A DNA stretch of 64,000 nucleotides, taken from Algorimicrobium algoritergicola. Lineage in GTDB: Bacteria; Bacteroidota; Bacteroidia; Flavobacteriales; Flavobacteriaceae. Shown here in pieces: positions 20,600 through 30,832 of this stretch. The notes under the pieces were generated by a model that saw nothing but the letters and a program-made list of their open reading frames with translations, was not told where the DNA came from and made no database searches. Position 1 is the first letter of the stretch, and the number at the start of each line of letters is the position of its first letter. The stretch is taken from positions 62,001 to 126,000 of the forward strand of contig NZ_VSKL01000005.1 in the NCBI RefSeq assembly GCF_008086165.1. The letters are read 5' to 3'. Made by a program: the position numbers and the translations under genes.

Positions 20600-22123
20600 T
20601 TATAAATTAAAACTCAATGTCAATGTTACATTCGAGTTACGTGAGTCAATATTTGCTCTGTCAGTTAATCCTACGCTATATAATTGCGTTTCATTGGTTT
20701 GTTTCGCTTGGTCATAGGTTAAATCTAATTTGGTAGAATTTCCAAAGTTATAACCTAAACCAAGGGAGTATCCTGATAAATCACCTTCAAACGAGCCGTT
20801 TTTATAAGGACTTTCTTCAAAACGATAACCAGCCCTTAAACTTAAACGGTTTAATTTATATTCTCCTCCAACTTTATACGTGGATGCTGTAGTTAATAAA
20901 TTACTCATTTTATTATTTTCCGATCTAAAATAAGGATCAGATGTTGGCTTAAATTGAGTGTTACCGTAATCACGTAGTGAGTAATCAAAACTTATTAAAC
21001 CAAAGTTTCCAAAAACATAGGCTAAACTACCTGTGAATTTCCCAGGGCTATGCAGCCTATAACTTGGATAGATATTAGTAATATACGGATTAACTAACTG
21101 TGAAACATTTCCACCGCCTTCTTGTCTTACCGTAGAAACATATTGAGATGATTCCTCATTAATAGTAAACCATGTTGGCGAGTTGTAGCTTAAACCAGCT
21201 CGTAAACTTTCCGTTATTTTATAAATAGTACCTACTTGAAATGAAAACCCAGAACCCGTTGTGTAAATATTATTTTCAAAACGAACTCTATTTACCGTCG
21301 ATCCTACATTGTCATTGCTTTCATATAAGTAAGTTGATCGCTCGTAGTTTATAAAATGAGAATTTAAATTAAGACCTAAATATAGTTTCTCACCCAATTG
21401 TGCACCAGCATTAAATGTGAATTTTCCATTATATCCGCGAGATGCGTAACTGTATTCTTGGTAATAGTCTCCAGGAGCAATATTGGAAGAATAAGTCGTA
21501 TTATCATCATCTCCAGTTAAAGGTTCTAAAATATAAGATTCATATCCTAGAAAAGCTTGTTGATTCCCGTAACCATAAATACTACCAATTTCTCTGTATG
21601 CTTGAGAATAGGTTTCACCTGGGAAACCAGAAATTTCGTCAAGTCTTAAGCCATTGGCATAGCCTTCAAAATAAGAGCCAATAGAGCGATTTTGGTTATT
21701 TCCATAAGCAAACCAATTATCATCGTAGTCACTTATCTTATCATAAGCAGCAGCAATTGTGAATTTTTTCAAAATTGAATTTGGATTGCTAATATTGAAA
21801 ACAAAAGCGGCTCCTGTCTGATTTAAATCAAAACTTGAACCTGTTGATTCGCTGTAACCATCATAAAAACCTGTTTTGTTTTTGGTGTATATATTGGATA
21901 GAGACATAGAGATGTGTCCTGAAGTAAAAACAGCAGAACCTGCGGGATTAATACTTACCGCACTCATGTCGCCTCCCAAAGCACCAAAGGCACCACTTAA
22001 AGCTCTATATCTTGCTGTTCCTTGAACATTATCTTGTGAGTATCGTAAGGCGTCCGAAATATCTTGAGCGTGGATTAAGGACATGCTCAAAAGTGCCATA
22101 GATAGTAGGATTATCTTTTTCAT
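20600..22123 (-). CDS. OmpP1/FadL-type outer membrane protein
   Basis: 507-residue outer-membrane beta barrel. It has a signal peptide ending in LIHAQ, then the region DALRYSQDNVQGTARYRALSGAFGALGGDMSAVSINPAGSAVF, which is the plug/hatch segment typical of OmpP1/FadL transporters in Bacteroidota (the NPAG motif is diagnostic). Many alternating strands follow and the chain ends in LTLSFNL, a barrel insertion signal. FadL proteins carry hydrophobic substrates; the substrate here is not known. Such proteins are often annotated as hemin receptors, without evidence for it. The lipoprotein gene upstream starts 30 bp away on the same strand and may be in the same operon. Confidence 0.85.
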   Translation of the reverse strand: MKKIILLSMALLSMSLIHAQDISDALRYSQDNVQGTARYRALSGAFGALGGDMSAVSINPAGSAVFTSGHISMSLSNIYTKNKTGFYDGYSESTGSSFDLNQTGAAFVFNISNPNSILKKFTIAAAYDKISDYDDNWFAYGNNQNRSIGSYFEGYANGLRLDEISGFPGETYSQAYREIGSIYGYGNQQAFLGYESYILEPLTGDDDNTTYSSNIAPGDYYQEYSYASRGYNGKFTFNAGAQLGEKLYLGLNLNSHFINYERSTYLYESNDNVGSTVNRVRFENNIYTTGSGFSFQVGTIYKITESLRAGLSYNSPTWFTINEESSQYVSTVRQEGGGNVSQLVNPYITNIYPSYRLHSPGKFTGSLAYVFGNFGLISFDYSLRDYGNTQFKPTSDPYFRSENNKMSNLLTTASTYKVGGEYKLNRLSLRAGYRFEESPYKNGSFEGDLSGYSLGLGYNFGNSTKLDLTYDQAKQTNETQLYSVGLTDRANIDSRNSNVTLTLSFNL

Positions 22124-22152
22124 ATAACAATATTTTTCTTTTCAATTATTAA

Positions 22153-23136
22153 TTATAGACCACCGCCACGTCTACTGCCCGAACTTCTTACACCACCACC
22201 TGAACTACCGCGACTTCCGCCAGTACTCATAGAGGGAGATGAGGTTCTTCTAGGCGTACTAATAGTATTATTACTTTTTGGCCTTGTATTGGTTGTATTT
22301 GTGCGTGTTCTCGTGTTATTATTTGTTCTAACTTGAGGCGTACTTGTGTTGGTTCGTGTGCGTGTACGTGTACGAACATCATTATTGGAGCGTGTAGTTC
22401 TAGGCGTTGAATAAGTTGATTGAGATCTACTGCGTCTAGTGACATCACTTTTCGAAGCATTTCTTCTTGTTTGCGTGTTATAAATACGATCTGAATCATA
22501 GTATCTAGAACTAGCATAACGTCCTGATTGGTTATATGCACTACCGCGTCTACCATTTACATAGGCAACATTGTTTCGGTAATAATAACCATTCCATTGA
22601 TGGTTGTAATATCCACCACCATACCAAGGACTGTAATATCCGCCATAGCCCCAACCAGCATAATAAGGAGGGTAATATCCGTAGCCATATCCGTAACCGT
22701 AACCAGACCAAAATGGAGAGTAGCCATAGTTAAAAGGTGAATAGAAAGAATCATAAAAACCGACACCTCCATAAACATTAATAGATACATTAGAGTTTTC
22801 TTGCCCCCAACCAGCATAAGAATCACGTTCAACTTGTAAAGAATCATTTTCTACATAATCACCTTCGTAGTCATCAACATCAGTAAAAACTTCATCTTCC
22901 GTATACAATTCTAATTCAGAAGATTTTTCTTTAAAGTAATTTTCATAATACGTGCTGCTATTGGCATTGTTAGCTTCTGCGTAGGTTTCTTGTTCAACTG
23001 AAGTTGAAGTGGAACTATAAATTCCATCATTATCAGTATCTACTTGTTGGTAGGTACCACAAGCCGTCACTAAAAGCAAGCTGCTTAAAATAGCTATTGT
23101 GGGTATTTTTTCTGTAAAGTAGTTTTTATAGGACAT
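22153..23136 (-). CDS. Lipoprotein with Tyr/Gly-rich and Arg/Thr/Ser-rich low-complexity regions
   Basis: Function unknown. A TTG at 23166 would also open the frame, but the ATG at 23136 gives a proper signal peptide ending in the lipobox LLVTAC. The mature protein has an acidic N-terminal third, a tyrosine/glycine-rich middle (about residues 120-190, repeated GYGYGYY and YYSPWYGGGYY), and a basic C-terminal third rich in RTRTRT and SNNT, ending SSGSRRGGGL. This composition is found in flavobacterial surface lipoproteins of unknown role; the basic tail might bind nucleic acid or polysaccharide, which is only a guess. DNA is repetitive where it encodes RTRTRTRTN. Confidence 0.75.
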   Translation of the reverse strand: MSYKNYFTEKIPTIAILSSLLLVTACGTYQQVDTDNDGIYSSTSTSVEQETYAEANNANSSTYYENYFKEKSSELELYTEDEVFTDVDDYEGDYVENDSLQVERDSYAGWGQENSNVSINVYGGVGFYDSFYSPFNYGYSPFWSGYGYGYGYGYYPPYYAGWGYGGYYSPWYGGGYYNHQWNGYYYRNNVAYVNGRRGSAYNQSGRYASSRYYDSDRIYNTQTRRNASKSDVTRRSRSQSTYSTPRTTRSNNDVRTRTRTRTNTSTPQVRTNNNTRTRTNTTNTRPKSNNTISTPRRTSSPSMSTGGSRGSSGGGVRSSGSRRGGGL

Positions 23137-23235
23137 ATCTCTTAATTTTATTGTTGAACATAACAAAAATAGTTAGTTTTGCGAAACTATTCTTATATTT
23201 AACATAGTCGCAATATTTGTGCCAAAATCCTGTAT

Positions 23236-24714
23236 ATGAGCAAAAAACTTACAAGTAGAGAAGAAGACTACTCCAAATGGTACAACGAATTAGTTGTTAA
23301 GGCGGACTTAGCAGAGAATTCAGCCGTTCGTGGTTGTATGGTTATTAAGCCTTATGGGTATGCTATCTGGGAGAAGATTCAAGCGGAATTAGATCGAATG
23401 TTTAAAGAAACTGGACATCAGAATGCCTATTTCCCTCTATTTATTCCTAAAAGTTTATTTGAAGCCGAAGAAAAAAATGCCGAAGGGTTTGCTAAAGAAT
23501 GTGCTATTGTTACACATTATAGATTGCAAAACGATCCTGATAGACCAGGGAAACTCCGTGTTGATCCAGAAGCAAAATTGGAGGAGGAGCTTATTGTAAG
23601 ACCTACCAGTGAAGCTATTATTTGGAATACCTATAAAGGTTGGATTCAATCCTATAGAGATTTGCCAATTCTTGTAAATCAATGGGCAAATGTAGTACGT
23701 TGGGAAATGCGTACACGCCTCTTTTTAAGAACAGCCGAGTTTTTATGGCAAGAAGGCCACACAGCTCACGCAACAGAAGCGGAAGCTATCAAGGAAGCAG
23801 AATTAATGAATAATGTCTATGCAACCTTTGTTGAGAATTTTATGGCTATACCAGTTATAAAAGGAATAAAAACCGATAGCGAACGTTTTGCAGGTGCAGT
23901 AGAAACCTATTGTATTGAAGCACTGATGCAAGATGGTAAAGCTTTACAAGCCGGAACATCTCACTTTCTAGGACAGAATTTTGCCAAAGCTTTTGATGTT
24001 AAATTTGCAACTAAAGAAGGAAAGCAAGAATATGTTTGGGCAACGTCTTGGGGTGTTTCAACCCGATTAATGGGCGCTCTAATTATGACACATAGTGATG
24101 ATCATGGTTTGGTTTTACCACCAAATTTAGCACCAAATCAAGTCGTTATTGTGCCAATTTATAAAACAGATGAGCAATTAGAAGAAATAACAACACTCGT
24201 TAATGTTATTATGGGTGAATTACGGTCAAAAGGCATTACCGTTAAGTTTGACGATAGAACAACATTTAGACCAGGCGCTAAGTTTGCGCAGCACGAATTA
24301 CAAGGTGTGCCATTACGTATAGCTATTGGACCAAAAGATCTTGAAAATGGAACTGTGGAGCTTGCTAGACGTGATACCTTAACTAAAGAAGTAATTGCTA
24401 TAGATAATCTAACGGCTACTGTAGAAGGTTTAATGGAGGAAATCCAGACTTCCTTATATAAAAAAGCACTTGATTATAGAGATTCGCATATCACAGAAGT
24501 AGAAGATTTTGAAACTTTCAAAACTGTTTTAGAAACAAAAGGAGGATTTATTTCGGCTCATTGGGATGGAACAGAAGAAACGGAGTCAAAAATTAAAGAA
24601 ATAACAAAAGCCACAATTCGCTGTATTCCTATGGAAGCTGACACGCAAAGTGGTGATTGTGTGTACTCTGGTAAGCCATCCAAACGACGTGTGCTGTTTG
24701 CAAAAGCGTACTAA
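23236..24714 (+). CDS. proS: Prolyl-tRNA synthetase (type 3, archaeal/eukaryote-like)
   Basis: Class II synthetase that charges tRNA-Pro. The 492-residue length, absence of the editing insertion found in the E. coli type, and the C-terminal extension ending in RVLFAKAY with a terminal tyrosine place it in the eukaryote/archaea-like class, normal for Bacteroidota. Motif 2 is in [21 protein letters not shown] and motif 3 in [26 protein letters not shown]. It lies just upstream of a tRNA-Glu gene and rpsT. Confidence 0.96.
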   Translation: MSKKLTSREEDYSKWYNELVVKADLAENSAVRGCMVIKPYGYAIWEKIQAELDRMFKETGHQNAYFPLFIPKSLFEAEEKNAEGFAKECAIVTHYRLQNDPDRPGKLRVDPEAKLEEELIVRPTSEAIIWNTYKGWIQSYRDLPILVNQWANVVRWEMRTRLFLRTAEFLWQEGHTAHATEAEAIKEAELMNNVYATFVENFMAIPVIKGIKTDSERFAGAVETYCIEALMQDGKALQAGTSHFLGQNFAKAFDVKFATKEGKQEYVWATSWGVSTRLMGALIMTHSDDHGLVLPPNLAPNQVVIVPIYKTDEQLEEITTLVNVIMGELRSKGITVKFDDRTTFRPGAKFAQHELQGVPLRIAIGPKDLENGTVELARRDTLTKEVIAIDNLTATVEGLMEEIQTSLYKKALDYRDSHITEVEDFETFKTVLETKGGFISAHWDGTEETESKIKEITKATIRCIPMEADTQSGDCVYSGKPSKRRVLFAKAY

Positions 24715-24747
24715 TTGAAAATATTTTTAAAAAAGTTCAAATAGTTG

Positions 24748-24777
24748 TTGCAACATTTAAAAATAGTTGTATTTTTG
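24748..24777 (+). promoter_or_regulatory. Promoter P1 upstream of tRNA-Glu
   Basis: TTG at 24748-24750, 19-bp spacer, TATTTTTG at 24770-24777: a full match to the Bacteroidetes -33/-7 consensus. Expected start near 24784. Confidence 0.6.
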
Positions 24778-24822
24778 CATCCGCAATGGAAACATTGTGA
24801 GTTATTTTGTCAAACAAAAGGC

Positions 24823-24853
24823 TTGCAAATTTAAATATAAAAATTTATATTTG
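24823..24853 (+). promoter_or_regulatory. Promoter P2 upstream of tRNA-Glu
   Basis: TTG at 24823-24825, 20-bp spacer, TATATTTG at 24846-24853. Transcription would begin about 10 bases before the tRNA 5' end at 24872. Confidence 0.7.
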
Positions 24854-24871
24854 CACACTCAAAAACAAAAT

Positions 24872-24943
24872 GGCCCGTTCGTCTATCGGCTAGGACGCAT
24901 GGTTTTCATCCATGTAAGAGGGGTTCGATTCCCCTACGGGCTA
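24872..24943 (+). tRNA. tRNA-Glu (anticodon TTC)
   Basis: Complete cloverleaf of 72 bases. Acceptor GGCCCGT pairs with ACGGGCT (one G-U), with discriminator A; the anticodon stem CATGG/CCATG encloses loop TTTTCAT with anticodon TTC at 24905-24907; the T arm is GGGGTTCGATTCCCC. CCA is not encoded. Two promoters precede it and rpsT follows 25 bp downstream, so the tRNA may be processed from a tRNA-rpsT transcript. Confidence 0.97.
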
Positions 24944-24968
24944 CAATTTTTAATAAGAAAAGAAACAA

Positions 24969-25220
24969 ATGGCAAATCACAAGTCAGCGTTAAAGAGAAT
25001 TAGAAGTAACGAATCTAAACGTTTAGTTAATAAATATAAGCATAAGACAACGCGTAATGCAATTAAAAAATTGCGTGACACTAGCGACAAGAAGCAAGCA
25101 CAAGAATTGTTTGTTGACGTATCGTCTATGATTGATAAATTAGCGAAGAAAAATATTATACATGCTAATAAGGCTGCTAACTTGAAGTCAGGTTTAGCCT
25201 TGCATATAGCTTCTTTATAA
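24969..25220 (+). CDS. rpsT: 30S ribosomal protein S20
   Basis: Small basic ribosomal protein of 83 residues, binding 16S rRNA. The start MANHKSALKRIRSNESKRLVNK and the later VSSMIDKLAKKNIIHANKAANLKSGL are typical S20. It is 25 bp after the tRNA-Glu gene with no terminator between, so it is probably cotranscribed from the tandem promoters. A hairpin terminator follows. Confidence 0.97.
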   Translation: MANHKSALKRIRSNESKRLVNKYKHKTTRNAIKKLRDTSDKKQAQELFVDVSSMIDKLAKKNIIHANKAANLKSGLALHIASL

Positions 25221-25245
25221 TTAAAGAGGAAAAGTTCATATTTTA

Positions 25246-25277
25246 AAAGCTTCTCTTCGTGAGAGGCTTTTTTTATT
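25246..25277 (+). terminator. Intrinsic terminator after rpsT
   Basis: AAGCTTCTC / GAGAGGCTT stem around a TTCGT loop with a seven-T tail. Confidence 0.8.
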
Positions 25278-25322
25278 GTGAAAAATCTAAAGTTGAAAGT
25301 TTAATCCAGTTTTGTTTATAAA

Positions 25323-25358
25323 TAAAAATGCCTTGAGAAATTCTCAAGGCATTTTTTA
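25323..25358 (-). terminator. Intrinsic terminator after rho
   Basis: Stem AAAAATGCCTTGAGAA with TTCTCAAGGCATTTTTT, almost no loop; symmetric, with T runs for both directions. Confidence 0.85.
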
Positions 25359-25380
25359 GTTCTATTAAGTAAGGCAGATT

Positions 25381-27045
25381 TTAACCATTCATAGAGATTA
25401 AAAACTCCTCATTATTTTTAGTTTGCTTGAAACGCTCGTTGATAAACTCCATAGCTTCCACAGGGTTCATATCAGCTAGATATTTACGCATTACCCACAT
25501 TCTTTGTATGGTGGTTGCGTCTAATAAAATATCATCACGACGCGTGCTTGAAGACGTTAAATCAATGGCAGGGAAAATACGACGATTCGATATTTTACGA
25601 TCCAATTGTAATTCCATATTACCAGTACCTTTAAATTCTTCAAAGATAACTTCGTCCATTTTAGATCCTGTTTCTGTTAATGCCGTAGCGATTATCGTTA
25701 ACGATCCGCCGTTTTCAATATTACGAGCAGCACCAAAGAAACGCTTTGGTTTATGTAGCGCATTCGCATCCACACCACCACTTAATATTTTACCAGATGC
25801 GGGTTGCACCGAGTTGTATGCTCTTGCCAAACGTGTAATGGAATCTAATAAAATAACTACATCATGTCCACATTCTACCAATCGTTTTGCTTTTTCTAAA
25901 ACAATGTTAGCAATTTTTACGTGTTCATGCGCTTCTTTGTCAAATGTAGAAGCAATAACTTCTCCACGAACATTACGTTGCATGTCTGTTACTTCTTCTG
26001 GACGTTCATCAATTAAAAGGATCATTTGATAAACTTCTGGATGATTGGCTGCAATAGCATTTGCCACATCCTTTAATAACATGGTTTTACCAGTTTTAGG
26101 TTGTGATACAATCATACCACGTTGTCCTTTTCCAATAGGCGAAAACAAATCCATGATTCGTGTTGAAATCGTGCTTTGTTTTTCTGCTAGATTAAATTTT
26201 TCTTGAGGAAATAACGGTGTTAAATGCTCAAAAGAAACGCGATCTCTTACCACATCTGGACTTTGTCCATTAATGCGGATGACTTTTATAAGTGGAAAGT
26301 ATTTTTCACCCTCTTTTGGAGGTCTCACATTTCCTAAAACGGTATCTCCAACTTTCAAGCCGAATAAACGAATTTGCGATTGTGATACATAAATATCATC
26401 AGGGGATGATAAATAGTTATAATCAGATGAACGTAAAAAACCGTAACCATCTTGCATGATGTCTAAAACACCTTCACTTTCTATAATAGCATCAAACTCA
26501 AAGTCTGGTTCTCTATAACGATTCCGTGTATCTTTATTGCCGTTATTCTTTTTGTCGTGTTTCTGACTTTGAGTACGGTTATCCTTTTGCTTATCATCTC
26601 GAGTATTACCATTTTTATCATCACGTTTCTGTGGTGGATTTGGCTTTGGTCTCGGATTTGGTTTGTTTTGTTTTTGAGGAGCTTTAGGCTTTTCTGCAAC
26701 AGGTTGTGGCGTATTGCTCTCTTTTGCGCTGTCCTGATTAGTATCTGTTGTACTATTTTGAGCCGTAGGTTCTGGTGAACGTTCCACACTAGGTTTATTT
26801 TCGCGAGCAGGTTTCTGTACACGTTTTCTAGGTGCTTTTTCAACGGGTTTTTCTGCCGTGCTTTCAGATTTTGTTTCCGTAGTTACAACTTCTTTTACTG
26901 CTTTAGGGTTTGCGGCTTGTTGATCTAGAATTTGATAAACTAAATCTAATTTTTTTAATGAACGATATTTTGAAACGTTCAGTTTTTGAGCTATTTCCTG
27001 TAATTCAGGTAGCTTCATTGCTTTTAATTGAGATATTTCAAACAT
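25381..27045 (-). CDS. rho: Transcription termination factor Rho (with Bacteroidota N-terminal insertion)
   Basis: Hexameric RNA-dependent ATPase that ends transcription. Residues 1-45 form the Rho_N helix-extension-helix ([19 protein letters not shown]). Residues about 50-178 are a disordered insertion rich in Lys, Pro, Asn and Gln, not found in E. coli Rho but usual in Bacteroidota. A cold-shock RNA-binding domain spans about 185-260 ([20 protein letters not shown]), and the ATPase follows with Walker A QPKTGKT at 315-321, [13 protein letters not shown] and [13 protein letters not shown]. The gene has its own terminator and diverges from the DUF4293 gene. Confidence 0.96.
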   Translation of the reverse strand: MFEISQLKAMKLPELQEIAQKLNVSKYRSLKKLDLVYQILDQQAANPKAVKEVVTTETKSESTAEKPVEKAPRKRVQKPARENKPSVERSPEPTAQNSTTDTNQDSAKESNTPQPVAEKPKAPQKQNKPNPRPKPNPPQKRDDKNGNTRDDKQKDNRTQSQKHDKKNNGNKDTRNRYREPDFEFDAIIESEGVLDIMQDGYGFLRSSDYNYLSSPDDIYVSQSQIRLFGLKVGDTVLGNVRPPKEGEKYFPLIKVIRINGQSPDVVRDRVSFEHLTPLFPQEKFNLAEKQSTISTRIMDLFSPIGKGQRGMIVSQPKTGKTMLLKDVANAIAANHPEVYQMILLIDERPEEVTDMQRNVRGEVIASTFDKEAHEHVKIANIVLEKAKRLVECGHDVVILLDSITRLARAYNSVQPASGKILSGGVDANALHKPKRFFGAARNIENGGSLTIIATALTETGSKMDEVIFEEFKGTGNMELQLDRKISNRRIFPAIDLTSSSTRRDDILLDATTIQRMWVMRKYLADMNPVEAMEFINERFKQTKNNEEFLISMNG

Positions 27046-27248
27046 TGATGTTGAATTGAATGTTTTATTTTAATGTTGTTAAGTTGAATGATTCCGAAGA
27101 AAAATTGATCTTATTTTTTTTGAAGAATTAATGTCTTACAACTCTGATAGTTGCAAATCATTACTGCAATTATACAACTTTATTTTCTTTTTTTTAGTTT
27201 AATTTTAAAAGAAACTGCTATTTTTGCTCTGGATAAATTAGAAAATTA

Positions 27249-27659
27249 ATGCTTCAACGAATTCAAACTTTATTTTTATTATTAGCCGCTATTGTTTCTG
27301 GTGGTTTAATTTATGTGTTTGAATTATGGACCACTCCTGAAGATGTAAAAGTGTTTGCAGATGATATTAATTATGTGTTTGCTTTATTTTTGGTGTCTGC
27401 TTTTTTTTCCATATTTTCCATATCAAGATACAAAAGTAGGAAGTCGCAATTTATGTTGGGACGACTGAACATCATATTAAACTTTATTTTACTAGGATTA
27501 TTTGTGTATCTATCTCTAAACTTATCTGGAGAAACGATTGTTTCTGAGAAGGGTATTGGGATTTTTCTTCCAATTGTTTCTATCGTGTTATTGGCATTAG
27601 CTAATAAGGCCATCAAAAAGGATGAAGATCTCGTAAAATCTGTAGATCGATTACGATAA
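27249..27659 (+). CDS. DUF4293 family membrane protein
   Basis: 136-residue inner-membrane protein with four predicted hydrophobic segments (about residues 5-25, 40-62, 70-93, 100-118). It begins MLQRIQTLFLLLAA, a near-invariant start in this Bacteroidota family. Function unknown. It is divergent from rho, which is its usual neighbour in flavobacteria as far as I recall. A hairpin terminator follows, shared with the convergent phosphoesterase gene. Confidence 0.85.
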   Translation: MLQRIQTLFLLLAAIVSGGLIYVFELWTTPEDVKVFADDINYVFALFLVSAFFSIFSISRYKSRKSQFMLGRLNIILNFILLGLFVYLSLNLSGETIVSEKGIGIFLPIVSIVLLALANKAIKKDEDLVKSVDRLR

Positions 27660-27688
27660 ACCTTTCATCTTAGTAGTATGAGTGCGTG

Positions 27689-27718
27689 AGCCCAAGGTGA
27701 AGATCTTGGGCTTTTTTA
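27689..27718. terminator. Intrinsic terminator between convergent genes
   Basis: AGCCCAAG / CTTGGGCT stem with GTGAAGAT loop and TTTTTT tail on the plus strand. Confidence 0.8.
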
Positions 27719-28207
27719 TTTCTTAAACTCAATCACTTCCAAATTATCAATTTTTTTTCCATCAATTGTAAAGCGTAACATGGTTCGTACTTGATGAAAA
27801 CCGTGTTTCCCTATTGCACCAGGATTCATGTGTATTAAATTGAGTTTTTTGTCTGGCATGACTTTTAAAATATGCGAGTGTCCTGAAATAAAAATACGCG
27901 GCGGATTTTCCTTTATCATGTCTCGAATTCTCACATTATATCTATTTGGATAACCACCAATATGCGTTATCCAAACATCAACATCTTCGCACATAAAGCG
28001 GTTGTCTAATGGGAATTCCAACCGTGCCTTTTCATCATCAATATTACCATACACGGCTTTTAAAGGTTTCAATGCTTTAATAGCATCGGTGACTTTTAAA
28101 TCGCCAATATCACCAGCATGCCAAACTTCATCAGCTTGTTTTATGTATTTTAAAACGTCATCATCAATATAACTGTGGGTATCGGAAAGTAGGAGTATTT
28201 TTTTCAT
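27716..28207 (-). CDS. YfcE/MJ0936-type metallophosphoesterase
   Basis: Calcineurin-like phosphoesterase of 163 residues, a dinuclear-metal enzyme acting on phosphodiesters. Metal-binding motifs are visible in order: LLSDTHSY (D, H), HAGDIGD (D), VYGNIDD (N), THIGGYP (H) and SGHSHI (H, H). The start at ATG 28207 is preferred over a GTG two codons earlier. The physiological substrate is unknown. The neighbouring truA gene is divergent. Confidence 0.9.
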   Translation of the reverse strand: MKKILLLSDTHSYIDDDVLKYIKQADEVWHAGDIGDLKVTDAIKALKPLKAVYGNIDDEKARLEFPLDNRFMCEDVDVWITHIGGYPNRYNVRIRDMIKENPPRIFISGHSHILKVMPDKKLNLIHMNPGAIGKHGFHQVRTMLRFTIDGKKIDNLEVIEFKK

Positions 28208-28313
28208 GCTCACTTCCCACGAATGTAGGAATCTCTTTTTATTTAACTTTTATTTGAAATTTCAAGAACGATTAAAATTCTATCTTTGCGTTTTACAAAA
28301 ATAGCACAAACCA

Positions 28314-29063
28314 TTGAGATATTTTATAGCGCTTTCATATTACGGAAAAGATTACCATGGCTGGCAAAATCAGCCTAATGCTATTTCGGTGCAGGAGGTT
28401 ATTGAAAAAGCCTTGTCTACATTATTAGGCCAAGAAACACCTATTATGGGAGCAGGCAGAACAGATGCAGGTGTACATGCCAAAAACATGTTTGCGCATT
28501 TTGATTCGGATGTTGTTTTTGAAAATGAGAATCTGTGTTATAGACTCAATGCGTTATTGCCAAAAGATGTCGCGATACAGAATATATTTGCTGTAGTACC
28601 AGAAGCACATGCGCGTTTTCATGCTACAAGTCGCACGTATTTATATAGAATAGCTTTAGAGAAAAACGCTTTTAATTTTGAAAGCGCATATTTTATAAAG
28701 CAAAAACTTGATATTCCAAAGATGCAAGCAGCAGCTGAAAGTTTATTAAACTATAAAGATTTTCAATGCTTTTCCAAAACAAATACCGATGTAAAGACGT
28801 ATAATTGTAATATTATGAATGTGCATTTTGAACTGGTAGATGATGAATTACACTTTACCATTCAAGCCGATCGATTTTTGCGTAATATGGTTCGGGCAAT
28901 TGTTGGCACTTTAATAAATATTGGGTTAGGAAAAATTAATGTATCCGACTTACACACTATTATTCAATCTAAAAACAGACAAGAAGCAGGCTATTCCGTT
29001 CCAGCTCACGGTTTGTATTTAATTCATATTTCGTATCCAGAGACGATAAAAAATGGCAACTAA
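28314..29063 (+). CDS. truA: tRNA pseudouridine(38-40) synthase
   Basis: Makes pseudouridine at positions 38-40 of tRNA anticodon arms. The catalytic aspartate is in GAGRTDAGVHAKNMFAHF; RFLRNMVRAIVGTLINIGLGK and the closing AHGLYLIHISYP are also typical. 249 residues is normal. The last 11 bases overlap the start of the next gene, an ABC exporter, so the two are translationally coupled. A TATCTTTG -7-like element sits at 28281-28288. Confidence 0.95.
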   Translation: MRYFIALSYYGKDYHGWQNQPNAISVQEVIEKALSTLLGQETPIMGAGRTDAGVHAKNMFAHFDSDVVFENENLCYRLNALLPKDVAIQNIFAVVPEAHARFHATSRTYLYRIALEKNAFNFESAYFIKQKLDIPKMQAAAESLLNYKDFQCFSKTNTDVKTYNCNIMNVHFELVDDELHFTIQADRFLRNMVRAIVGTLINIGLGKINVSDLHTIIQSKNRQEAGYSVPAHGLYLIHISYPETIKNGN

Positions 29064-30825
29064 AACAGATAATAAATTATTAGATACCAATCTCCTTAAA
29101 AAGCTTGTAAAGTTCATGAAACCTTACAATAATGTATTTGTAGGTGTCCTTTTCGTGGTGGTTTTATTGGCGCTTTTAAGTGCTGCAAGACCGTATATTT
29201 TACAACAAGCTATTGATAATAATATTGCCACGAAAACCTTGGAAGGATTTCTGCCTTATGTTTTATTAATGGCAGCCTTATTGTTGTTTGAAGTTATTAG
29301 TCAGTTGCTATTTATCTTTTATGCCAGCTGGTTAGGGCAAACCGTTGTTAAGGATATTCGGGTAACATTATTTAACCACATGCTTCGTTTTAAAATGAAG
29401 TATTATGATAACTCTTCAGTAGGTGTTTTGATTACAAGAGCCGTAACGGATATGGAGCGAATTGCTGCTATTTTCGGTGAAGGTTTATTTATGATTTTTC
29501 GTGATTTGTTAACCATGATAGTCGTTTCAGCTGTTATGGTATATATGAATTGGCAGTTGAGTATTATTGTGTTTTTAATGCTGCCTTTGGTTTTATACGC
29601 AACACGAATTTTTCAGAAGTATATGAAAAAGGCCTTTGAGGAAGTGCGCACGGAAGTTTCCAACCTAAACTCCTTTGTTCAAGAGCGTGTTACAGGCATG
29701 AAAATTTTACAACTATTTACACGTGAAGACACCGAATATAAAAACTTCAAAATAATTAATGAGCGTCATAAACAAGGTTGGCTAAAAACCGTTTGGTATA
29801 ACTCTATATTTTTTCCAATTGCCGAATTATCATCATCTATTACCATTGGTTTAATAGCTTGGTATGGTGGTTTAAATGCGGTTGTTGATGATACAGCAAC
29901 ATTAGGAGATTTAACAGCATTTATCATGATGATTCCTATGTTATTTAGACCGTTGCGTCAAATAGCTGATAAATTTAATACACTACAAATGGGTATGGTT
30001 GCGGCTAATCGTGTGTTTAAAGTTTTGGAAACCACGTCACAAATTGATGATACAGGAATGCTAGTTGCCGCACATTTTAAAGGAGATATTCAATTTGAAA
30101 AGGTGCATTTTAGTTATGTCACGGATGAAGAAGTACTTAAGGGGATTTCTTTAAACGTAAAAGCTGGAGATACCATTGCTATTGTTGGAGCAACAGGAGC
30201 AGGGAAGTCAACCATTATCAATTTATTAAATCGTTTTTATGAAATAAACAAAGGCGTTATAAAAGTTGATGGTACAGATATTAAAGAATTCACATTGGCT
30301 TCTTTAAGGCAACAAATTGCAGTGGTTTTACAGGATGTATTTTTATTTGCGGATACTATTTTAAGTAACATTACTTTGAATAATCCAAGTATTACAGAAG
30401 ATGATGTTATTGAAGCCGCTAAAGCAATCGGGATTCATGACTTTATTATGACTTTACCAAATGGATATCATTATAATGTAAAGGAACGTGGTGCTATGTT
30501 GTCATCTGGGCAACGCCAACTCATTTCGTTTTTACGTGCTTATGTTACCAATCCGAGTATTTTGGTCTTGGATGAAGCCACATCGTCTGTTGATTCTTAC
30601 TCTGAACAATTGATTCAAAATGCTACTGATAAAATAACTAAGAATAGAACATCCATTGTAATTGCTCATCGTTTGGCAACGATTAAAAAAGCAGATCAAA
30701 TTATTGTTATGGATGCTGGAAAAATTGTGGAGCAAGGATCGCATTCTGAACTTCTTGGAAAGGTGAATGGTTATTATAAAAACTTACACGACGTCCAATT
30801 TGCTAAAGAGGAAGAAGTGGCTTAA
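29053..30825 (+). CDS. ABC transporter, exporter type with fused ATPase (MsbA/MdlB-like)
   Basis: Half-transporter of 590 residues that would dimerise in the inner membrane. Residues 1-330 are a six-helix transmembrane domain, with conserved TRAVTDMERI and ILQLFTRED blocks. The ATPase domain has Walker A GATGAGKST, Q-loop AVVLQDVFLF, signature LSSGQRQ (Ser in place of the first Gly), and Walker B SILVLDEATSSVD, then IAHRLATI. Members export lipids, peptides or drugs; the substrate cannot be read from sequence. It overlaps truA by 11 bp. Confidence 0.92.
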   Translation: MATKTDNKLLDTNLLKKLVKFMKPYNNVFVGVLFVVVLLALLSAARPYILQQAIDNNIATKTLEGFLPYVLLMAALLLFEVISQLLFIFYASWLGQTVVKDIRVTLFNHMLRFKMKYYDNSSVGVLITRAVTDMERIAAIFGEGLFMIFRDLLTMIVVSAVMVYMNWQLSIIVFLMLPLVLYATRIFQKYMKKAFEEVRTEVSNLNSFVQERVTGMKILQLFTREDTEYKNFKIINERHKQGWLKTVWYNSIFFPIAELSSSITIGLIAWYGGLNAVVDDTATLGDLTAFIMMIPMLFRPLRQIADKFNTLQMGMVAANRVFKVLETTSQIDDTGMLVAAHFKGDIQFEKVHFSYVTDEEVLKGISLNVKAGDTIAIVGATGAGKSTIINLLNRFYEINKGVIKVDGTDIKEFTLASLRQQIAVVLQDVFLFADTILSNITLNNPSITEDDVIEAAKAIGIHDFIMTLPNGYHYNVKERGAMLSSGQRQLISFLRAYVTNPSILVLDEATSSVDSYSEQLIQNATDKITKNRTSIVIAHRLATIKKADQIIVMDAGKIVEQGSHSELLGKVNGYYKNLHDVQFAKEEEVA

Positions 30826-30832
30826 TTCGCAA

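Noticed and set aside
22227-22847. Several open frames overlapping the Tyr/Gly/Arg-rich lipoprotein on both strands
   Set aside because: They arise from low-complexity repeats of the real gene; no start context or family features.
25427-26029. 200-codon frame opposite rho
   Set aside because: Antisense shadow of a highly conserved gene; no recognisable protein features.
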